Shown piece after piece: positions 59,234 to 64,000 of a stretch of DNA of 64,000 bases. The notes beneath the pieces were generated by a model. It saw only the letters and a program-made list of their open reading frames with translations. It searched no databases and was not told where the DNA came from. How positions within the stretch are numbered: position 1 is the first letter of the stretch; each line of letters starts with the position of its first letter. The position numbers and the translations under genes are program-made. Source of the DNA: DASSKA01 sp963839365 (lineage in GTDB: Bacteria > Actinomycetota > Actinomycetes > Propionibacteriales > Nocardioidaceae); NCBI GenBank assembly GCA_963839365.1, contig CAWIUT010000003.1:434001-498000 (forward strand), given 5' to 3'.

Positions 59234-59720
59234 GTCGATCCTTCTCCTGTCTTGATGGTTCGTCCTGACAACCGGTTGCTGGTGCCGCGTCACACCGCGG
59301 GCACAGGCCCCAGTAGGTGACCTCGGCCTCGTCGATCGAGAAGCCCTGGTCGTCGGACGCGGTCAGGCACGGAGTCTCACCGACCGCGCAGTCGACGTCG
59401 GCAATGGCACCACACGACCGGCACACCAGATGGTGGTGGTTGTCCCGGACCCGTGACTCGTACCGGGCCACGGAGCCGGACGGCTGGATGCGCCGCACCA
59501 GTCGCGCGCCGGTGAGGGCGCGCAGCACGTCGTACACGGCCTGGTGGGAGACCTCGCCGAGGTTCTCCCGCACACCGCGGATGATCGACTCGGTGTCGGC
59601 GTGCGGGTGCTCGTGCACCGCCGACAGCACGGCCACCCGGGGACGCGTCACTCTCAGGGCAGCCCCGCGCAGCATCCGCTCGAAGTCCGACGTGGTGGGC
59701 ACGCCCCGAGTATTGACCAT
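59226..59720 (-). CDS. furA: FurA-type peroxide-sensing repressor
   Basis: A 164-aa Fur-family regulator with winged helix (LRVTRPRVAVLSAVHEHPHAD, HQAVYDVLRALTGARLV), the metal site histidines RDNHHHLVCRSCG and a second CxxC (LCPRCD) for structural zinc. In mycobacteria and streptomycetes FurA represses itself and katG and is relieved by peroxide. ATG at 59720 lies within the AT-rich operator region with no Shine-Dalgarno, consistent with the leaderless furA of mycobacteria. Confidence 0.95.
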   Translation of the reverse strand: MVNTRGVPTTSDFERMLRGAALRVTRPRVAVLSAVHEHPHADTESIIRGVRENLGEVSHQAVYDVLRALTGARLVRRIQPSGSVARYESRVRDNHHHLVCRSCGAIADVDCAVGETPCLTASDDQGFSIDEAEVTYWGLCPRCDAAPATGCQDEPSRQEKDRRV

Positions 59721-59740
59721 TATCTGGAGTCAGTAAAGAT
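59721..59740 (-). promoter_or_regulatory. Putative FurA operator/promoter
   Basis: The 20 bp just before furA read ATCTTTACTGACTCCAGATA on the minus strand, much AT-richer than the surroundings. The TGACTCCAGA core resembles the mycobacterial furA operator. Confidence 0.55.
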
Positions 59741-59767
59741 CAGGCTCCGGGACCCCGCGGCGCACGC

Positions 59768-61129
59768 TCAGTCGGACAGCGCCGGGTCCGCCTTCCGGGG
59801 CGCAGCCACTCCCGGGACGCCCCGGCCCCGCAGCGAGGCACCGACCGTCTCGGGAACCTTCACGAGCCCGACCATGCCCACCACGCAGGCCGCCATCACG
59901 TAGAAGGCGGGCATCAGGTTGTTGCCGGTGGCGTGCACGAGCGCGTTGTCGACGTACGACGCCGTGCCGCCGAACGCCGCGGTGGCCACGTTGTAGGCGA
60001 TGGCCATGCCGGCGTACCTCACGTGCGTGGGGAACATCGCCGGGAACGTGGCGGAGATGGTGCCCAGCTGCAACGCGAACACCAGTCCCATCACCGTGAA
60101 GCCCACGATCGCAAGGGCGTAGCTGGCGCTGAGCAGCGCGAACATCGGCACCGCCAGCACGAACAGACCCACCAGCGAGATCCACCAGCACGGCTTCCTG
60201 CCGATGCGGTCCGACAGCGAACCGGCCACGGGCAGCAGCCCCATCATCACCACCTGCCCGACGATGATGAGCACGTCGGTGGAGTTGCTCGACATGCCCA
60301 CGCTTGTCTGCAGGTACGTCGGCATGTAGGTCAGCAGCGTGTAGTCGGCGACGTTGAGGGCGACGACCAGGCAGAACAGCCGCACCAGCGCGCCGCCGTA
60401 GTTCTGGGTGACGCTGCGAAGCGCGTGGGAGGCGTGCTCCTCGGTCTGGCCCGAGCTCTCGAGGTCCCGGAACACCGGAGTCTCCTTCATCCGGAGCCGG
60501 AGGTAGAGGCCGACGACCCCGAGCGGAAGCCCGAGCAGGAAGGGGACGCGCCACCCCCAGGAGCTCATCGCCGCATCACCGATGATGCTGTTCACCACCA
60601 ACGTCACCACGAGAGCGCCGGTGAAGCCGAGCAGCGTCCCGAACTCCAGGAAGCTCCCCCAGAAGCCGCGTCGGCGGTCGGTGGCGTACTCCGCCATGAA
60701 CGTCGCCGCGCCGCCGTACTCGCCGCCGGTGGAGAAGCCCTGGATCACCCGGAGCAGCACCAGCAGCACCGGCGCCCAGACCCCGACCGACTTGTAGTTG
60801 GGGATCACCCCGACGAGGAACGTGGCTGTCGACATCAACAAGATCGTGGTGGCCATGACCTTGTTGCGTCCCACCCGGTCGCCGAGCGGTCCCCACACCA
60901 TCCCGCCGAGCGGGCGGAGCACGAACGACACCGCGAACACCAAGAGGCTTGCGGCTGTCGAGTACGGGCCCGGGAAGAAGTTTTTCCCGATCTCGAGCGC
61001 GACGTAGGAGTAGACGCCGTAGTCGTACCACTCGGTCGCGTTGCCGATCGCGGCGGCGGCTACCGCCCGGCGAAGCACGCTGGTTGACACGCCTTGGCTC
61101 TCGGACGCTGACGGGGCCTGGGACGTCAT
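59768..61129 (-). CDS. MHS-family MFS transporter (metabolite:H+ symporter)
   Basis: A 453-aa twelve-helix transporter of the MHS group (proline/betaine/shikimate/citrate-type). Typical blocks are AAAIGNATEWYDYGVYSYVA in helix 1, GPLGDRVGRNKVMATT between helices 2 and 3, RVIQGFSTGGEYGGAATFMAEY in helix 4 and SDRIGRKPCW in the second half. ATG at 61129 has GGGAGG upstream. It diverges from the Gfo/Idh-GMC operon and may import an acid for it. Substrate unknown. Confidence 0.9.
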   Translation of the reverse strand: MTSQAPSASESQGVSTSVLRRAVAAAAIGNATEWYDYGVYSYVALEIGKNFFPGPYSTAASLLVFAVSFVLRPLGGMVWGPLGDRVGRNKVMATTILLMSTATFLVGVIPNYKSVGVWAPVLLVLLRVIQGFSTGGEYGGAATFMAEYATDRRRGFWGSFLEFGTLLGFTGALVVTLVVNSIIGDAAMSSWGWRVPFLLGLPLGVVGLYLRLRMKETPVFRDLESSGQTEEHASHALRSVTQNYGGALVRLFCLVVALNVADYTLLTYMPTYLQTSVGMSSNSTDVLIIVGQVVMMGLLPVAGSLSDRIGRKPCWWISLVGLFVLAVPMFALLSASYALAIVGFTVMGLVFALQLGTISATFPAMFPTHVRYAGMAIAYNVATAAFGGTASYVDNALVHATGNNLMPAFYVMAACVVGMVGLVKVPETVGASLRGRGVPGVAAPRKADPALSD

Positions 61130-61390
61130 GGAGCTGTCCTCCCGGTTCGATCCGGTGGTCGTCGGTTGCGGTCTCTGGACAATCGGGGCAAACCCACGGT
61201 GATGCCCGTCATACCCGGTGGGGAGCGTTCTACACAAGTCGGACCAAACCGCTCCCCTGCTGGACTTCCGCCGGTCGGCGCTCCTGCCTCAACCCGGGGC
61301 GTCACCGAGGCCGGCTCGGCACCAGCAACATCTCACGACGCACCTCGACCGACCGCAGGTCCGCGCCCCGCGGTCTGTTACCGTCTGGCA

Positions 61391-62392
61391 GTGTCAGTTG
61401 CCAGGCTTGCTCCAGGCGCCCTCCACCTGGCGTTTCTCGGCTGCGGCTTCATCACCTCGGTGCACAGCCGGCATCTCACCAAGCTGCGTGACACGTTCGT
61501 GTGCAGCTATGCCAGCCGTCGCCCCGGCTGCGCCGAGGAGTACCGGAAGCGGTTCGACGGCGTTCGTGCGTACGACGACTACTCGACCGCGCTCGAGGAC
61601 CCCTCGGTGGATGCCGTGGTGGTGGCCGTTCCCCCCAAGTTCCACCTGGAGCTGACGCTCCAGGCGCTGCAGGCGGGCAAGCACGTCCTGGTGGAGAAGC
61701 CGGCCTTCGCGCTCCGTGGCGACTACGAGACCGTCCGCGCTGCGCGGGACGAGGCGCAGCGGGTGGTGTGCGTCGGCGAGAACGACCACTACAAGCCCCT
61801 TGCGGTGACGCTTCGGAGGTTGCTGGCCGACGGAGTCGTCGGGGAGCTGGTCCTCGCGCAGTTCACCACGGTGGCCCACCGCCCGAAGTCCGCCGACGAC
61901 TGGCGCAACGACGAGACCATGGCCGGCGGCGACGCGTTCTTCGAGGAGGGCATCCACTGGCTGCACCTGGCGGGCAGCCTGGGGCCGCAGATCATCCGGA
62001 TCGGAGGCTTCCGACCGGCGCCGGCGACCTCGCACAACCACGGCGACGCGCGAACGAAGAGCATGCTCGTCGCCTTCGAGTACGACGGAGGCGCCGCCGG
62101 TGCGCTGTACTACTCCCGGGAGATCCCGTCGCTGCTCCGCGGCCTGCGCTGGTCGAAGCTGTACGGACGCAAAGGGGTGATCACCTTCGAGTCGAACGGC
62201 GCCGTGGTGGTGGTCCCCGGCCGCCCGCTTCCACGAGTCATCACACCGGGGTTCGCCGACATCCGCGGCTACCGCGCGATGTACCAGGACTTCGCCCGCG
62301 CCATCCGCGAAGGAGGCGCCCCGGAGATGCACCTCGAGCGGGCCATGGCCGACCACGCGCTGATGGAGCAGGTCTATGGTCGAAGCGCCTAG
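61391..62392 (+). CDS. Gfo/Idh/MocA-family oxidoreductase
   Basis: A 333-aa NAD(P)-dependent dehydrogenase. The N-terminal Rossmann motif is LAFLGCGFITSVHS, followed by VDAVVVAVPPKFHLE and the cofactor-binding VLVEKPAFALRGDYE. The catalytic region includes EEGIHWLHLAGSLG with the conserved His. Family members oxidise or reduce sugars, inositols and related polyols. GTG at 61391 lies 6 bp after TACCGT (61379-61384), so a leaderless mRNA is possible. The GMC gene starts inside its last 17 bp. The 261-bp gap upstream holds no supported gene. Confidence 0.88.
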   Translation: MSVARLAPGALHLAFLGCGFITSVHSRHLTKLRDTFVCSYASRRPGCAEEYRKRFDGVRAYDDYSTALEDPSVDAVVVAVPPKFHLELTLQALQAGKHVLVEKPAFALRGDYETVRAARDEAQRVVCVGENDHYKPLAVTLRRLLADGVVGELVLAQFTTVAHRPKSADDWRNDETMAGGDAFFEEGIHWLHLAGSLGPQIIRIGGFRPAPATSHNHGDARTKSMLVAFEYDGGAAGALYYSREIPSLLRGLRWSKLYGRKGVITFESNGAVVVVPGRPLPRVITPGFADIRGYRAMYQDFARAIREGGAPEMHLERAMADHALMEQVYGRSA

Positions 62393-63917
62393 CACGGACC
62401 CGCCGGCGAGCGAGCACTTCGACGTCGTCATCATCGGCAGCGGTGCCGGCGGCGGCACGATGACGCACGCGTTGGCGTGGACGGGGGCACGGGTGCTGCT
62501 GGTCGAGCGCGGTCAGATGCTCCCCCAGGAGGACGAGAACTGGGATCCCGCGGCCGTATGGCAGCAGAAGCGCTACCGGCCCGACGAGCTGTGGCTCGAC
62601 GGCCGCGGCCGGACCTTCCTGCCGTTCGTGCACTACGTGGTCGGGGGGAACACCAAGTTCTGGGGCAGCGCGCTCTTCCGCCTGCGCCGGGACGACTTCG
62701 ACGCCATCGAGCATGCCGACGGGGTCTCCCCTGCCTGGCCCATCGACTACGACACGCTGGCACCGTGGTACGACAAGGCGGAACGGCTCTACCACGTCCA
62801 CGGCCAGCACGGGTCCGACCCCACCGAGGCCGAGCGCGGCCCGTTCCCCTACCCCGCCGTTCCCCACGAGCCGCCCATCCAGGAGCTGGTCGAGCAGCTT
62901 CGTGGCCAGGGCCTGCATCCCTCGCACCTTCCGCTCGGGCTCGTCAAGCCCGGGGAAGAAGGTGGCTGCGTCCTGTGCAGCACCTGCAACTCCTTCCCCT
63001 GCCGGATCCGCGCCAAGAGCGACTCCGACACCATGTGCGTCGAACCCGCACTGATCTCCCCGACCGTGACCATGTGGACCGGGGCACGTGCGGAGCGGCT
63101 GTTCACCGACAGCAGCGGCGGCAAGGTCACCGCCGCGCTGATCGACCGGAACGGCCAGAAGGTCCGCGTCACCGCCAAGACGTTCGTGGTGGCGTGCGGC
63201 GCCGCCAACTCGGCGGCGCTCCTGCTCCGGTCCGCCGACGTGCGCCACAAACAGGGGCTGGCCAACAGCTCGGGCCTGGTGGGACGCCGGTACATGGCCC
63301 ACCTGTCGACGATGATCGAGGCGTTCCACCCGTTCAAGGTGAACCCGACCAGGTTCCAGAAGACGGTTGCGATCAACGACTTCTACCGCGCAGGCCACGG
63401 CCACCCGTTCCCGTTGGGCCACATCCAGTCACAGGGTCGGGCGCACGGCGCCATCGTCCAGGCCGTGGCCCCGTTCCTGCCCCGCTGGGCCTGCGACGCG
63501 TTCGTCTCCAGGGGGGTGGACTGGCTCGCGATGTCGGAGGACCTCCCCCACGAGTCGAACCGGGTCACCGTGGAGCCGGGCGGGCGGATCCGGCTCTCCT
63601 ACCAGCCCACCAACAACGGGCCGCACACCCGACTGGTCCGGGAGACCAAGAGGATGCTGCGTCGGCTGGGCTACTGGAAGGTCATCACCCACTCGTTCAA
63701 GGTGCAGAACACGACGCACCAGTGCGGCACTCTGGTGTTCGGCACCGACCCGAAGACCTCGGTGCTGGACCCGTTCTGCCGCACCCACGACGTGGAGAAC
63801 CTGTACGTCGTCGACGCCTCGTTCTTCCCGTCGTCCGCGGCCGTGAACCCCGCCCTGACCATCATCGCCCAAGCCCTTCGCGTGGCCGACCATCTCGTCC
63901 GCCACGAGCTCACCTAG
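62376..63917 (+). CDS. GMC-family flavin oxidoreductase
   Basis: A 513-aa FAD enzyme of the glucose-methanol-choline type. The FAD motif is VVIIGSGAGGGTMTHAL, the isoalloxazine block HYVVGGNTKFWGSALFR, and the C-terminal catalytic area QCGTLVFGTDPKTSVLD...NLYVVDASFFPSSAAVNP. A cysteine cluster GGCVLCSTCNSFPC (about 206-219) occurs in a subset of GMC dehydrogenases. ATG at 62376 has GGAGCAGG upstream and overlaps the Gfo/Idh gene by 17 bp, so both act in one pathway, probably oxidation of a sugar or polyol. Confidence 0.92.
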   Translation: MVEAPSTDPPASEHFDVVIIGSGAGGGTMTHALAWTGARVLLVERGQMLPQEDENWDPAAVWQQKRYRPDELWLDGRGRTFLPFVHYVVGGNTKFWGSALFRLRRDDFDAIEHADGVSPAWPIDYDTLAPWYDKAERLYHVHGQHGSDPTEAERGPFPYPAVPHEPPIQELVEQLRGQGLHPSHLPLGLVKPGEEGGCVLCSTCNSFPCRIRAKSDSDTMCVEPALISPTVTMWTGARAERLFTDSSGGKVTAALIDRNGQKVRVTAKTFVVACGAANSAALLLRSADVRHKQGLANSSGLVGRRYMAHLSTMIEAFHPFKVNPTRFQKTVAINDFYRAGHGHPFPLGHIQSQGRAHGAIVQAVAPFLPRWACDAFVSRGVDWLAMSEDLPHESNRVTVEPGGRIRLSYQPTNNGPHTRLVRETKRMLRRLGYWKVITHSFKVQNTTHQCGTLVFGTDPKTSVLDPFCRTHDVENLYVVDASFFPSSAAVNPALTIIAQALRVADHLVRHELT

Positions 63918-63933
63918 CCGAGAAGAGGAACCT

Positions 63934-64000
63934 GTGCGCGTCCGCTCCTTCAGTCACGTCGCCATCACCGTCGCCGACTTCAACCGGTCGGTGCGCTTCT
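63934..64000 (+). CDS. VOC (glyoxalase/dioxygenase) family protein, N-terminal fragment
   Basis: Only 22 codons are present before the window ends. The sequence RVRSFSHVAITVADFNRSVRF is the standard first strand and loop of a vicinal-oxygen-chelate domain, with the first metal histidine in SHVAI. GTG at 63934 follows AGAGGA and lies 16 bp after the GMC stop, so it is the third gene of that operon. Its activity cannot be told. Confidence 0.75.
   Translation, partial: MRVRSFSHVAITVADFNRSVRF

Overview
The window is a high-GC (about 70%) stretch of an actinobacterial chromosome. Support for this comes from GTG and TTG starts, dense 4-bp ATGA overlaps, a furA-katG pair, a MshC-type cysteine ligase (mycothiol), MocR and RpiR regulators, TANNNT promoters directly in front of start codons (leaderless genes), and several genes known from the mycobacterial DosR dormancy regulon. 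I would not name a genus. I see no rRNA, tRNA, CRISPR array, insertion sequence or prophage.

Left part (1-4250): a truncated LysA-like PLP decarboxylase diverges from an RpiR regulator. A CarH/LitR-type B12-binding MerR regulator diverges from a FAD oxidoreductase, with overlapping promoters. From 3.7 to 22 kb lies a stress or dormancy-like block: a CBS-domain site-2 protease, adhE and a SRPBCC protein as one operon; a small protein, nicotinate phosphoribosyltransferase and an acyltransferase-3 protein as a second; mgtA; a decayed ABC-2 exporter; an SPFH protein; a phosphoribosyltransferase-hydrolase fusion; an MFS-Lnt fusion; and ftsH. Two DosR-like 14-mers (GGGAC-N4-GGCCY) sit in divergent promoters here, at 8172 and 15431. 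Two further candidates lie at 45259 and 47013.

Middle part (22-38 kb): GH25 lysozyme, UbiB kinase, frameshifted AGE-family epimerase, DMT permease, secreted phosphoesterase, a beta-propeller hydrolase, a MocR regulator divergent from mmsA plus a class III aminotransferase (beta-alanine/omega-amino-acid catabolism), an aldo/keto reductase, and a secreted PLL-like lectin carrying a natural poly-His tract.

The most striking unit is 38.2-45.3 kb. A coupled operon encodes a small hydrophilic protein, an acyl-CoA synthetase, PDH E1 alpha, PDH E1 beta, E2 and a stand-alone acyl carrier protein, with no E3. It converges with, and overlaps by 20 bp, a MshC-like aminoacyl ligase. A DosR-like box lies upstream of the operon.

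Right part (45.7-64 kb): a PsiD/PSDC-type phosphatidylserine decarboxylase homologue, a SHOCT protein, a lipoprotein, serA, a CaiB-type CoA transferase, a polytopic membrane protein with seven peptidoglycan-binding-like repeats, a carbamoylputrescine amidase-like nitrilase, a universal stress protein, a FUSC-type transporter, a Thr/Ser dehydratase, katG-furA, an MHS transporter, and a Gfo/Idh-GMC-VOC redox cluster cut by the window end. A recurring oddity is short tandem repeats: five sets of 12-bp units inside genes and 11-, 13- and 16-bp units at gene ends.
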